Of a DNA stretch of 64,000 nucleotides, positions 8,734 to 17,487 are shown in pieces. The number at the start of each line of letters is the position of its first letter. Position 1 is the stretch's first letter. Position numbers and translations under genes: made by a program. The notes beneath the pieces are model-generated. The model did not search any database. It was given only the letters and a program-made list of their open reading frames with translations, and was not told the DNA's origin. This stretch comes from Bacillus sp. FJAT-18017 (GTDB lineage: Bacteria; Bacillota; Bacilli; Bacillales; Cytobacillaceae), in NCBI RefSeq assembly GCF_001278805.1, contig NZ_CP012602.1:4189501-4253500 (forward strand), given 5' to 3'.

Positions 8734-8979
8734 TTAACGTACCCGTGCCCTTTTCTTTTTCTTGGATCTTCTTTTTGGCTTTGGCTTTATCCAGAAGAGA
8801 TAACGGTCATAGTCTCTTTTTTGCAAGACGACTATCCAAACAAAAGCGAATATCTCCCAAAGAACTGTAAAAACAAGAAATGCCAAACTAATGTACGCTA
8901 TCCATTTTAGAACGAATTCAAAAGGGGCCTCCAGATAATCGTCCTCCCTATGACCAGATTCCAACCTACAGATAAGCAT
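8734..8979 (-). CDS. Hypothetical small membrane protein with basic tail
   Basis: This protein has up to 81 residues. One long or two short hydrophobic helices (about residues 22-52) are followed by a strongly basic cytoplasmic tail ending KPKRRSKKKKRARVR. The ATG at 8979 has no clear ribosome binding site, so the true start may lie further in. No family is recognised. The basic tail could contact nucleic acid or lipid headgroups, which is only inference. Confidence 0.5.
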   Translation of the reverse strand: MLICRLESGHREDDYLEAPFEFVLKWIAYISLAFLVFTVLWEIFAFVWIVVLQKRDYDRYLFWIKPKPKRRSKKKKRARVR

Positions 8980-9045
8980 GATAAAAATAGCTCTAATTTC
9001 GTTTGGATATTCACTCAGTCTTCTGCCTTCTAATTTTATGCCTTC

Positions 9046-9106
9046 TTAAACTCCTGTTTGTTAGAAATTCAACAAAAAAGGCCGTTATCCTTCTGGAACA
9101 ACGCCT
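9046..9106 (-). terminator. Terminator-like repeat after the PAS-STAS gene
   Basis: The hairpin AGGC...GCCT with the core ATCC-TTCT-GGAA at about 9080-9106 is preceded by a conserved arm (ACTCCTGTTTGTT, then AGAAATTCAACAAAAAA). A nearly identical arm and hairpin occur at 19915-19979. On the minus strand it has a U-run and follows the PAS-STAS gene. Confidence 0.6.
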
Positions 9107-9255
9107 CCTGTGCTTACCTGCATGTACTCACATACTCATCTTCAGAATACTGTCCCGATTGGTCTAAACAAAAAGAATCACTAAAAAGTGCGCTTATCTT
9201 TCTAGACCCTCGACATAAAACCAATTTCACTGAACTGATCAATGAAAAACTTTTT

Positions 9256-10020
9256 TTATTTCGTCTCTTGAAGTTTCATAATATGTTTCAACCCAGTATG
9301 AGCATCACTAAATGTAGAAATATTATTTAGCTCCTGGATACTCACTGCTAATTTAGGTTTAATCCCAACAACTATACATTCAACCCCGAGCAGCCTTAAA
9401 CAATCATGTAATTTTTGTATCGTTTGCCTCACGCTGTCATCAAAATGGTTTACGCCTCTGAGGCTAACCATAACATATTCGATTCCTTTTGAAGCACATT
9501 CCTCCAACACACTAGATATGATTGTTTCTCCCCGATCCAGATCATATTCACCAACCAGGGTTATCGCGATGGTATTGTCCCAAATATTTAGGATCGGAGC
9601 GGATAACTCCCTGATTCTTTTCTCCATTTTATTTCGTTCTTCTGCTTGCGTCGTCACATCCATTAGCATGACCATATACCCCTCAATAGCTCCACTGTCA
9701 TCTGCCATGTTTCTAATTGGAGTGACCACAATATCAGCAATAAATTCACCTTTTATATTAATCCTGGCTCTATGTCCATCTTTCAATCCAGCCATTACTT
9801 TACGCTGGTGTGGCGGTTGCTTATGAAAATAATCCATGTTCAAGCCAATAAATTCATCCACACTGGCAATCCCATATAAAGGAGCTAGCAGCGCAAGAGT
9901 TTGCCTCGCCTTTAAATTTAACCAAATAATTGTATAGTCCGTATCAGCTATAATAATATTTTCACCAATGCTATTCAGAGCGTCTGTACCAGTTATATTA
10001 ATAGGTAATTTGCTATTCAA
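9256..10020 (-). CDS. PAS-STAS domain protein (stressosome-type regulator)
   Basis: This is a 254-residue cytosolic protein. An N-terminal PAS domain (about residues 10-125, with a typical ...IEGYMVMLMDVT end) is joined by a helical linker (EERNKMEKRIRELS) to a STAS domain (about 140-250). The layout matches YtvA/RsbR-type sensors that feed into the sigma-B stressosome. The PAS domain lacks the NCRFLQ cysteine motif of LOV photoreceptors. In the STAS domain the usual D-x-(S/T)-G-V phosphorylation motif reads SLRGV, with Arg at the acceptor position, so kinase control by an RsbT-like protein is doubtful. An RsbR paralogue lies divergently next door. Confidence 0.82.
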   Translation of the reverse strand: MNSKLPINITGTDALNSIGENIIIADTDYTIIWLNLKARQTLALLAPLYGIASVDEFIGLNMDYFHKQPPHQRKVMAGLKDGHRARINIKGEFIADIVVTPIRNMADDSGAIEGYMVMLMDVTTQAEERNKMEKRIRELSAPILNIWDNTIAITLVGEYDLDRGETIISSVLEECASKGIEYVMVSLRGVNHFDDSVRQTIQKLHDCLRLLGVECIVVGIKPKLAVSIQELNNISTFSDAHTGLKHIMKLQETK

Positions 10021-10498
10021 GATTTTCCCGCCTTTTTGTCATCATTTATGCTATTTACACGAGCCAACCTTTGTACCCGTATAGACTTTAATCTTATTAG
10101 GTTATTCCATATTTTACACTTAATTGAAAAAGGGCATTCTTTGAAGTCGCATGAGTATGTACTTCAAAGATTTCGCCCTATTTTAATTGTTGTTTATATT
10201 GTTTTGGTCGAGTCCCTGTAAGTATTGAGGAATCACTTCTTTTAGTAAGGGTGTCTCCAATTTTACTTGAATAATTGCTAGTTTAACACAACTGCTACTG
10301 ACATTTCCTCTAAAGCGAATAGGCTATCATTTTTCTAAGCATATTCTTACTTTGGGATACCCATGCATCAATGATGCAGGAAGAACTCAAAGTCTTTTGA
10401 TTTATTATTAAATTCTTCTTACTCGTAAAACCTATTCTTCCTATGGTAATATTTTTATAATCAAACTGGATCGAATTATTTACTTTTAGGGGGAAAAG
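10021..10498. other. Divergent intergenic region, no gene seen
   Basis: This is the shared upstream region of the PAS-STAS (minus) and RsbR-like (plus) genes. It contains one free-standing nested inverted repeat at 10131-10179 (AGGGC ... TCTTTGAAGT / ACTTCAAAGA ... GCCCT). This is not placed as the terminator of either gene. I see no credible open frame with a ribosome binding site and no sigma-B consensus promoter. Confidence 0.5.
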
Positions 10499-11350
10499 AT
10501 GAAAGAGCAATTAGCATTTTTGGGAGAAACGATTATTAATAAAAGGTATGACATCGCTAAAGAGGTGCATGATACAAGATTTTCAGGATTAAACCTAACC
10601 CCAGAACAAAGAAGGGAACTTCAAAAGATTGAACAGCAAATTATGGATATTAGAGCTGACTTTATTGAGATTTTTGGAAAAGCCCTCATTGATTACAATG
10701 ATGAACAACTATCTATTGATCGTGTAAAAAAATGGGGAGAATCTTCGGGTGGTTTCGTTTTTAATCTGGGGGTACCTTTAGATGAGGCATTGAAAGACAC
10801 CAATTATTACAGAAAAGTGATTTGGAAAGTTATAGAAGAAGTTAGTACAGAAATGAACTTGTCCGCAGATTTTATTTTTAAAATCATTTCAATAATAGAC
10901 CCACTACTTGACAAAGCCGTCTATTACTTTAGCCTCACCTTCGTCAATCATTACCAGCAATCCTTAAACAACGCCAAGAATGCCTTTATGGAGTTATCAG
11001 TTCCAATTGTCCCGCTTATACCAGGTGTAGGTGTTCTTCCATTGATAGGCAACATCGATACGGAAAGAGCAGCGATGTTAATGGAAAAAACACTAGAACA
11101 ATCAAGCAAATTAAATTTGAGCCATTTAATATTGGATGTGTCAGGGGTCCTGATTATTGACACGATGGTTGCCAATCAATTGCTAAAAGTAATAAGTGCT
11201 TTATCACTAATTGGCGTGAAAACCATCTTTACCGGAATCCGTCCAGAAGTAGCCCAAACGATTGTAAGCCTTGGACTAGATCTTCGCCAATTAACAATTA
11301 AATCCAACCTCCATCAAGCATTTACAGAAATACAATTGATCAGGCAGTAA
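10499..11350 (+). CDS. RsbR-family stressosome protein (STAS domain)
   Basis: This 283-residue protein starts at an ATG with AGGGGG 6 nt upstream. The N-terminal half (about 1-150) is the helical, globin-like RsbR sensor domain. The C-terminal STAS domain (about 160-278) has the canonical phospho-motif LDVSGVLIIDTMVANQLLK and the IRPEVAQTIVSLG segment typical of RsbRA-RD. Such proteins co-assemble with RsbS and release RsbT on stress to activate sigma-B. No RsbS or RsbT gene is near, so this is an orphan paralogue, as is usual for RsbRB-RD. A second one is at 38297-39127. Confidence 0.92.
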   Translation: MKEQLAFLGETIINKRYDIAKEVHDTRFSGLNLTPEQRRELQKIEQQIMDIRADFIEIFGKALIDYNDEQLSIDRVKKWGESSGGFVFNLGVPLDEALKDTNYYRKVIWKVIEEVSTEMNLSADFIFKIISIIDPLLDKAVYYFSLTFVNHYQQSLNNAKNAFMELSVPIVPLIPGVGVLPLIGNIDTERAAMLMEKTLEQSSKLNLSHLILDVSGVLIIDTMVANQLLKVISALSLIGVKTIFTGIRPEVAQTIVSLGLDLRQLTIKSNLHQAFTEIQLIRQ

Positions 11351-11420
11351 ATCGGGGAAAAATGACGTTCCCTTAATTTGCGCTCCACAAAGGCTTTTTA
11401 AATCTTTTGTGGAACTTAAA

Positions 11421-11458
11421 AAGACCATCAAATTTAACTGCATTTGATGGTCTTTTTT
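11421..11458 (+). terminator. Strong terminator after the RsbR-like gene
   Basis: A perfect 13-bp stem, AAGACCATCAAAT / ATTTGATGGTCTT, with an 8-nt loop is followed by TTTT. It probably works in both directions, because the stem begins with A-rich DNA and the next gene is convergent. Confidence 0.9.
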
Positions 11459-11539
11459 ATTGAGGTATTTACTTTTGCTTATGAATTTTAACACTTTGGA
11501 ATGAACTTAGTTGCTTCCTGTAAGCCTGTTAGCTTAACT

Positions 11540-11989
11540 TTAAAGATCCATAAAGTGACTTGAGTTTGGATATAGATTTCCCTTTGAAAATCCAACTGAA
11601 GTATAAAATTTATCAGCCTGTTCGGTATCTGTATGAAGTACCAAAATTTTATAATTTCTTTTTGCTTCGTCAATTAGCCTCTTTACCAAAAGGCTTCCTA
11701 TCCCGTTTCTCCTGTACTCCTTACTGACATAAAACCTTCTTAACCTGCCAATATATTGTTCGTTTGAAAATGGGTCTTGATTTAATCCGCCAATCGCAAC
11801 AAGGACACCTTCTTCATTAAATACCCCAAATAAACCTTCTCCAAGACGATTGAAAGTATTACTGCCATTTTTATAATCACTTATTAATCTCTCTACAAAA
11901 CGAAACCCCTCTTCTTTGCTTTGAGTCACTAAATGATCCATATCATAGTTCATCAGATTATTTATTTGCTTAACCTTGTATTTTTCCAT
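11540..11989 (-). CDS. GNAT family N-acetyltransferase
   Basis: This 149-residue protein has a single GNAT fold. The acetyl-CoA pyrophosphate loop is RRNGIGSLLVKRL (consensus Q/R-x-x-G-x-G/A) and follows the beta4 strand RFYVSKEY. The C-terminal strand ILVLHTD and the helix around FYTSVGF are also typical. The start is placed at 11989 because GAGGAG lies 4-5 nt upstream. The ten extra residues of a longer frame lack one. The acceptor substrate is unknown. Confidence 0.88.
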   Translation of the reverse strand: MEKYKVKQINNLMNYDMDHLVTQSKEEGFRFVERLISDYKNGSNTFNRLGEGLFGVFNEEGVLVAIGGLNQDPFSNEQYIGRLRRFYVSKEYRRNGIGSLLVKRLIDEAKRNYKILVLHTDTEQADKFYTSVGFSKGNLYPNSSHFMDL

Positions 11990-12097
11990 TCTCTCTCCTC
12001 TAATTGTGTAATTCTTCACCTGAACAAATTCTTAACTTTCCTATTTCCAACTGTACCAAATAGTTATAATTAAATTACCATTTTTTATAAAAATAAT

Positions 12098-12126
12098 TGA
12101 AACCTATCATACCGCTTATGTATCTA
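12098..12126 (+). promoter_or_regulatory. Candidate ECF sigma autoregulatory promoter
   Basis: TGAAAC at 12098-12103, a 17-bp spacer and TATCTA at 12121-12126 lie about 30 bp before the sigma start. TGAAAC is the typical -35 of extracytoplasmic-function sigma factors in Bacillus. The -10 is less typical (no CGTC). Confidence 0.45.
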
Positions 12127-12155
12127 ACAGTCAGAAAAGAAAGAAAGGAGCGTGC

Positions 12156-12698
12156 GTGGTGAATCTTATTAAAGAAGTGAAGAAAGCAATCAAAGGAAAT
12201 AGTTCTTCCTTTGAAATGCTGATTGTTACACATAAATTAATGATGTATCGAGTTGCTCGAACGATTCTTTCACGTGATGAGGATTGTGCCGATGCGATAC
12301 AGGAGGCAATTATGAAGGCCTTTCAAAACATTCATAACTTAAAAGAACCGCGCTATTTTAAAACCTGGCTGATACGGATTCTCCTCAATGAATGTCATCA
12401 ACTTCATAGGAAAAGAAAGAATCTTGTTTCAATCGATGAATTGGCTGAACCATCTTCAATGGAGAATGGATACGAGAAAATTGAGGTCGAACAATTGCTT
12501 GATATGCTTCCGTTAGAAGAAAAACAACTTTTAAAACTATTTTATATTGAAGACCTCTCGATTCACGATTTATCCCTTATTTTAGATATTCCTGAAAATA
12601 CGGTGAAAACGAAATTACGGCGCGCCCGTGAGAAAATGCAGAAAACACTCGCGAAAGATACGGAGGTTAAACAATGGAAAAATGGGAACAGCTACTAA
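12156..12698 (+). CDS. ECF RNA polymerase sigma factor (SigV/SigM-like)
   Basis: This 180-residue protein has the two ECF domains. Region 2 is at about residues 20-90 (DEDCADAIQEAIMKAFQNI, FKTWLIRILLNECH) and region 4 at about 115-165, with a helix-turn-helix (IHDLSLILDIPENTVKTKL). It starts GTG-GTG; the second GTG (12159) is better spaced (8 nt) from AAGGAG. It overlaps the downstream anti-sigma gene by 25 bp, so the two are translationally coupled. A TGAAAC-type promoter upstream suggests autoregulation. Confidence 0.93.
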   Translation: MVNLIKEVKKAIKGNSSSFEMLIVTHKLMMYRVARTILSRDEDCADAIQEAIMKAFQNIHNLKEPRYFKTWLIRILLNECHQLHRKRKNLVSIDELAEPSSMENGYEKIEVEQLLDMLPLEEKQLLKLFYIEDLSIHDLSLILDIPENTVKTKLRRAREKMQKTLAKDTEVKQWKNGNSY

Positions 12699-13975
12699 AA
12701 AATGATGTAAACCGCCCGCTGCCAAACATTATCGATAAAACTGTAGAAGATACGCTGAAACAACTCCCAAGAAAAAGACCAAAACGGAAAATTTATTACG
12801 GACTTGCTGCAGCAATTGCTTTCCTTTCATTGACCTTTGGTTTTTCGCTAATCTCCCCTGCGTTTGCAAACACCATAAAAGATATTCCTGTTATTGGCTC
12901 AGCGTTTGAATTTGTTGGTAATATTGGCGTAAAAAAAGGAAAAGAAGAAAGCTTAACGACGGAACTAGGAGAACAAGTTGAAGTAGATGGGCAGTTAATA
13001 ACGTTTACTGAAACCCTTTATGATGGGGGGGAAATTCATATTGGCTATATCAGGGAAGTAAATAAAAGTAATAAAAGCTCCCATTTCATGGACAATCTTA
13101 TCCTACAAATTGATAGCAAGCCGATCGGCAGTTATGGAATGGGGGGAAATGAATCAGAAATTGAAAAGGGACTGTATGCAGGAACGTTTAGTGTTCGTGT
13201 CCGTGAGGAAATCCCCGAATCATTTGTACTTAGTCTTCGCTCACGTGAAGGAAAATCATGGTCTGTAGAGTTGCCAGTTGAAAAGAAGGGAAATCACCAA
13301 TCCTTTCTTGTCAATAAGATGGAGAATCGAAAGGATCTTACAATTCTATATGATAAAATCACCTTCTTACCTACTTCAACTGAGATTTCACTTCGCTTAT
13401 TGATGGATGAGAAGGCCTTCACTGCTAATAAGTATATGATGCTCGATTATCAAGTAATAGATGATCAGGGCCGTGTATTACAGCCATTTAGTGGAGGCGG
13501 TGGCGGTGGTGGACCAACTAACGGGAAAGTTCTTCACAAATTCGAACAGTATTATGAACCATTTAAAATAATCCCAAACTCCTTAACCATTAAGCCTTAT
13601 CTAACTGATATAGATGAAACTCCACCGAAAATAGAAAGGATAAAATGGGCAGGAGAAAAAACCACCCTTTCTCAAGGAAAAATCGGGCACTTAACCATTT
13701 TGGATTCAAAAGCGGAGAATGGCGTGACGACTTTTACGTATAAAGTTGAAGGCGATGATTTATATAGTCAAGCAAACGCACTATGGCTTGAAGATTCAGC
13801 CGGGAATCGGTATGATTCCGATCAGCCTGCGGTACGAGTTGACGGCTCCATCAATCAATACCAGACCTCCTTTTCAGCAACACCGCCATCCAACGATTTA
13901 TATATTGTAACCGTATCAATGACACCTCCGAATTTTCTGGAGGAGCTTGAAGTAACGATTGATTTAAAAGAATAG
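12674..13975 (+). CDS. DUF4179 membrane anti-sigma factor
   Basis: This is a 433-residue protein encoded directly after, and overlapping, the ECF sigma gene. Its GGAGGT ribosome binding site is inside the sigma frame. About 40 cytoplasmic residues that would hold the sigma factor are followed by one membrane helix (about 42-60). A DUF4179-type segment comes next (NTIKDIPVIGSAFEFVGN is characteristic), then a large extracellular beta-rich region of the DUF5643 kind. A run of seven Gly occurs near residue 275. The cytoplasmic part shows no zinc H-x3-C-x2-C motif, so binding differs from ZAS anti-sigmas. The likely role is to release the sigma factor in response to an envelope signal. Confidence 0.85.
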   Translation: MEKWEQLLKNDVNRPLPNIIDKTVEDTLKQLPRKRPKRKIYYGLAAAIAFLSLTFGFSLISPAFANTIKDIPVIGSAFEFVGNIGVKKGKEESLTTELGEQVEVDGQLITFTETLYDGGEIHIGYIREVNKSNKSSHFMDNLILQIDSKPIGSYGMGGNESEIEKGLYAGTFSVRVREEIPESFVLSLRSREGKSWSVELPVEKKGNHQSFLVNKMENRKDLTILYDKITFLPTSTEISLRLLMDEKAFTANKYMMLDYQVIDDQGRVLQPFSGGGGGGGPTNGKVLHKFEQYYEPFKIIPNSLTIKPYLTDIDETPPKIERIKWAGEKTTLSQGKIGHLTILDSKAENGVTTFTYKVEGDDLYSQANALWLEDSAGNRYDSDQPAVRVDGSINQYQTSFSATPPSNDLYIVTVSMTPPNFLEELEVTIDLKE

Positions 13976-14006
13976 CTACAGTATTTGATGATGCTGTTTA
14001 AAATCC

Positions 14007-14037
14007 AGGGGCCGCCGACAATGGGGGCCTCTTCTTT
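14007..14037 (+). terminator. Terminator of the sigma/anti-sigma operon
   Basis: The GC-rich stem AGGGGCC / GGCCTCT (one G-T pair) is followed by TCTTT, 32 bp past the stop codon. Confidence 0.6.
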
Positions 14038-14084
14038 AGTGACTTTCTTGATAGTAAGATTCCGAAATTACTTCTTTTAAAGAA

Positions 14085-14116
14085 TAAAAAGGGCGTTAAT
14101 CCAAGATCAACGCTCT
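14085..14116 (-). terminator. Terminator of the methyltransferase pair
   Basis: The stem AGGGCGTT / AACGCTCT has the core ATCC-AA-GAT. Read on the minus strand it ends in a U-run and follows the methyltransferase stop by about 22 bp. It belongs to the same hairpin family as 4351-4387. Confidence 0.65.
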
Positions 14117-14137
14117 CGTCATATAAATAATACTTTA

Positions 14138-14839
14138 TTAATTATTTGCCTTCATTAAACTTACCCATAAAAAATCTTCCCCTAACACAGAGCTTGGTTG
14201 AGGGATTTTTTTCATTTCCCTAAATTCAAGGATCGTAAAATGATTTGCAAATACTCTTTTCAATCGCTCTTCGGAATACCCTATTCCCCTTTTTAAACTG
14301 CCTTCTTTATATACTTCCCAATCCGATGTATCTAAAGCACCCTTTGTATTGAAGCAGACTATACCGAAATGTCCATCCTTCTTTAAAGCTTTCTTAATCG
14401 TTTCTATATAGGTTAATCTCCGATGAGGGGCTAAATGGTGAAATAGCCCGCAATCGTATATAAAATCATATGTATGTGGCTCAAATTCAAACTCAAAGAG
14501 AGATTGACAATGGAAATCTATTTGAACTCCCTCTTCACTTGCCCTTTCTTTTGCCCATTGAATTGCATTGTCGGCAATATCCAACGCATCTACCTTACAG
14601 CCTTTTTTAGCCATATAAACTGCATTTCTCCCTGGCCCGCATCCCACTTCCAACACTCGATTCGGAGCAAGGCCATTATTAAAGTACTCTACTAAATTTT
14701 CATCTGGTCCTTTAATCTTAAAGAATGGGATGTCTTTAGTTTTATCCTTGTAAAAACTCTCCCAGAATTCCTTTGGCTCTCTTAAAAAGTCATCTAACAT
14801 TACTAGTAAATCATCGTAGTTTAAGATTGCTTTATCCAA
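14138..14839 (-). CDS. Class I SAM-dependent methyltransferase
   Basis: This 233-residue Rossmann-fold methyltransferase has motif I VLEVGCGPGRNA, motif II VDALDIAD, motif III FHCQSLF and a motif-IV-like segment YDFIYDCGLFHHL. It starts with TTG after GGGGGAAG. Proteins with the CGLFHHL segment are close to tellurite/thiopurine-type small-molecule methyltransferases, but the substrate is not known. A second, unrelated methyltransferase gene ends 11 bp upstream, so the two probably form a transcript. Confidence 0.85.
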   Translation of the reverse strand: MDKAILNYDDLLVMLDDFLREPKEFWESFYKDKTKDIPFFKIKGPDENLVEYFNNGLAPNRVLEVGCGPGRNAVYMAKKGCKVDALDIADNAIQWAKERASEEGVQIDFHCQSLFEFEFEPHTYDFIYDCGLFHHLAPHRRLTYIETIKKALKKDGHFGIVCFNTKGALDTSDWEVYKEGSLKRGIGYSEERLKRVFANHFTILEFREMKKIPQPSSVLGEDFLWVSLMKANN

Positions 14840-14850
14840 CCAACTTCCCC

Positions 14851-15609
14851 CTAAGAAGATTTTTTTGCCTTAAAAATAATAGTAGTCGGAAACTTCCTGG
14901 CCTTGTATAAGGAATAGTAGCGACCAGATACTTCCTCACTTACTTCATCAAATTGCGATGAAACTTCACTTTCAATGACAGCATCAATTGTAAACCCTGC
15001 TTTTATTAACTCATTTATATACGTTGCTATCTTTCTTTTAGGAATAACAACTGGAGCTTCTTCGCCCTTAAATTTCGGATAGTTAATTTCCCCTTCTTCC
15101 TGATATGAACCATCAAGGTAAATTTGGCCTTTCCGGCTTTTCAAATGTGCGTAAAGTGGATGATCCCAACTGAATACAAAGGAACCACCAGGCTTTAAAT
15201 AGGAATAAATTAGTTCAAATGTGGCAGTAAGATTTGTCGTCCACCCAATTGCATATATTGAATAAACCACATCGAAATACTGCTTGGGTATTCCACTATC
15301 AATCTCCATTGGTGAACAAATTAAATTGGCTTTTAGATCCTGAAGCGTTTCTTTTGCGGTTTGGATTTGGGCCTGAGACAAGTCAATTCCCCATAATTCT
15401 TTTGCCCCTTTATTTGCCATATATCTCAAAGAATGCCCGCTTCCACAGCCAACATCTAGGACAGTTTTATTCGTCATTTCACCAAGCAGTCCTAACTCAT
15501 CTTCGGTTTGTGCAAATGGCCCGTAACTAGGCAATGCATCCACGCCATTAAAATGATGAGCTACCTTATCCCAGCTTTTTTTATTTTGTTTAATAATTTC
15601 GGTGAACAA
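14851..15609 (-). CDS. Class I SAM-dependent methyltransferase
   Basis: This 252-residue protein has motif I VLDVGCGSGHSLRYMANKG, the acidic loop WGIDLSQAQI at the end of beta2 and the late motif YLKPGGSFVFSWDHP. The SWDHP segment is common in the ubiE/YcgJ-like group of Bacillus methyltransferases that act on small molecules. The start is TTG with GGGGGAA upstream. It is followed by a second methyltransferase gene after 11 bp. The acceptor is unknown. Confidence 0.86.
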   Translation of the reverse strand: MFTEIIKQNKKSWDKVAHHFNGVDALPSYGPFAQTEDELGLLGEMTNKTVLDVGCGSGHSLRYMANKGAKELWGIDLSQAQIQTAKETLQDLKANLICSPMEIDSGIPKQYFDVVYSIYAIGWTTNLTATFELIYSYLKPGGSFVFSWDHPLYAHLKSRKGQIYLDGSYQEEGEINYPKFKGEEAPVVIPKRKIATYINELIKAGFTIDAVIESEVSSQFDEVSEEVSGRYYSLYKARKFPTTIIFKAKKSS

Positions 15610-15693
15610 TATATTTCCCCCATTATAAGTTAAGTCTGTTTACACCCACACCCCAAGTGTTAGCGAAATCTCATTTAACAAGAGACAAATCTC

Positions 15694-16152
15694 CTATTTA
15701 AGCTTATACGTCTCTCCTTTTTCATCAAATGCGTGCTTAAAGTCAAATGCAAAAGGAGTGGACCCATGCTGAAGATAATAGTTGTATCTCTTGAAAGCTT
15801 CCTCCCACGATACATCCTTAACATTTTCTGACCACCACACTACGTATGGAAAATGCTTCTCTTGATATTGCTCAACCCATCTGCTCCTATTTCGCAGCGC
15901 TTGACTGTGTTTACCTGAATATGTAAAGCGATATAAGGCATCAAGGTTTTTCCATACTGTCAGTGTCAATACAGGGTAACCTTTAGTTTCTTCAGGGAAA
16001 GATACTCTATCGGATGAAAATTCCTCAATAAGATATCCTGAAACATATGCCTGACGCATTACTTTATATCCCATTTCATAAAAATCGCGAGATGCAGGAT
16101 GATCATAGGGGTGATTCAGCTTGCCATAAGTAAAAATTGAAATTAAAGCCAT
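15694..16152 (-). CDS. DUF3291 domain-containing protein
   Basis: This is a 152-residue soluble protein of the DUF3291 family, a dimeric alpha/beta-barrel (monooxygenase-like) fold. Supporting segments are the N-terminal strand ALISIFTYGKLNH, the central TLTVWKNLDALYRFTYSGKHSQAL and the Trp-rich FPYVVWWSE. The start has AAGGAGGG upstream. The function is unknown. It stands alone between the methyltransferases and a long gene-free gap. Confidence 0.82.
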   Translation of the reverse strand: MALISIFTYGKLNHPYDHPASRDFYEMGYKVMRQAYVSGYLIEEFSSDRVSFPEETKGYPVLTLTVWKNLDALYRFTYSGKHSQALRNRSRWVEQYQEKHFPYVVWWSENVKDVSWEEAFKRYNYYLQHGSTPFAFDFKHAFDEKGETYKLK

Positions 16153-16616
16153 GAACAGCCCTCCTTTTAAAGTCTTTATCTAGATATATTCCAATAAGAT
16201 GAGACTTAAGACTTCTAGTTGGCATGTACAAAATCGGCAAGCGCATTGAGCTAATTCTTCATATTATTCGAAAGTTAATGAAAAGCCGATTACAATCCCA
16301 TGGCTTTCTGCTTTCAGAGCTCATAGCGATTTATATATATTCTCCTCCTAATGATTCTTTTCCTTCAAAGTATTCTATTAACCTCACATTCATTAACGGG
16401 GAGTATATATTATCGTTTCACTACAGAAAGACAAGTATTTCAGCTTTACAATAACAGCAGCAGTTTAGTCGGTTATGGACTCCATAATCTGTCTATGACA
16501 TTGCAAATGGGTAAAGGTCTAAAAACGCACCGACAATTTACGTAGTTCAATTTATAAGACGAATTATATATAATAAAATATAAAATTATCCCATTAAATA
16601 GAGAGGTGAAATTTTA
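16153..16616. other. Gene-free region before the LysE gene
   Basis: About 460 bp with only short open frames that lack ribosome binding sites and coding character. A GAGAGGTGA site for the LysE start is at the right end, and AT-rich TATATATAAT DNA around 16565-16590 probably contains its promoter. Nothing else is seen. Confidence 0.5.
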
Positions 16617-17249
16617 ATGGAAAACTTCTATCTGTTTGTCCTAATGTGTATTCTTCTTATTATTTTACCCGGACCCGATACTGCAATTGCCACAAAGAAC
16701 ACTGTGGCGGCAGGGAGTATTGGAGGTTTTAAAACAGCCTTAGGTACATGCTGCGCCCTCCTTATCCATACATCAGCTGCTGTATTAGGCCTTTCAGCGA
16801 TTATTGTGAAATCGGCGTTATTATTTTCTTTCTTCAAATATGTAGGTGCTATTTACTTAATTTATCTGGGTGTTAAGACATTATCGTCTTTGAAGAAAAA
16901 GGAGAAATCATCAAGTGTTGAGATGAACACAAAAAGGCATTTTGTAAACACATCTTGTTTTAAACAGGGATTCCTTACAAATATCCTAAATCCCAAAGTT
17001 GCTGTGTTTTTCTTAACCTTTTTGCCTCAGTTTGTTGACCCTGGAAGCCATACCCTTTTACCGTTTCTTATAATGGGGATCACTTATACTTTATTGACTG
17101 CCGTCTGGTTTTTCCTTTATGTTTATTTAATTCACCAGATTAGTGCCTTTATGAAAAAACCTAAAACCCAAACTTTTATTGAAGGAATTACAGGTACAAT
17201 CCTAATAGGGTTTGGTTTCAAACTAGCTTTTGAAAAAGCGCAAAATTAG
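16617..17249 (+). CDS. LysE/RhtB family amino-acid exporter
   Basis: This 210-residue protein has six membrane helices and the family signature in the first helix and loop (LIILPGPDTAIATKNTVAAG). A conserved GFLTNILNPKVAVFF segment in the middle is typical of RhtB-type exporters of neutral amino acids or homoserine lactones. It is monocistronic, with an RBS (GAGAGGTGA) before the ATG and its own terminator at 17261-17300. No regulator of the LysG type lies next to it. Confidence 0.92.
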   Translation: MENFYLFVLMCILLIILPGPDTAIATKNTVAAGSIGGFKTALGTCCALLIHTSAAVLGLSAIIVKSALLFSFFKYVGAIYLIYLGVKTLSSLKKKEKSSSVEMNTKRHFVNTSCFKQGFLTNILNPKVAVFFLTFLPQFVDPGSHTLLPFLIMGITYTLLTAVWFFLYVYLIHQISAFMKKPKTQTFIEGITGTILIGFGFKLAFEKAQN

Positions 17250-17260
17250 CTTACCTATTT

Positions 17261-17300
17261 GACCCTGGGTTATCATTAAATCGAAGGGTCTTATTTTTTT
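17261..17300 (+). terminator. Terminator of the LysE gene
   Basis: The stem GACCCT / AGGGTC is followed by TTATTTTTTT, 12 bp past the stop codon. Confidence 0.8.
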
Positions 17301-17487
17301 CTGCATGAAGAAATCTTTTTAAATACCATGCGTTCTTTGACAAATTTTTCATATAATTCAATGTTATGCTTGAATCAGCAGTAGCTGAATAGATTAGTAT
17401 GATGCCCTGTTGTACCACTTCTTCACAAAGTAACTTAGGGAGTTACTGGTTTAGGATGAAGAATTACACTGAGTAGAATGGGGTGCT

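Noticed and set aside
16224-16545. Two overlapping plus-strand frames of about 65-75 codons.
   Set aside because: No RBS, unusual composition and no family. They fill a promoter-rich gap by chance.
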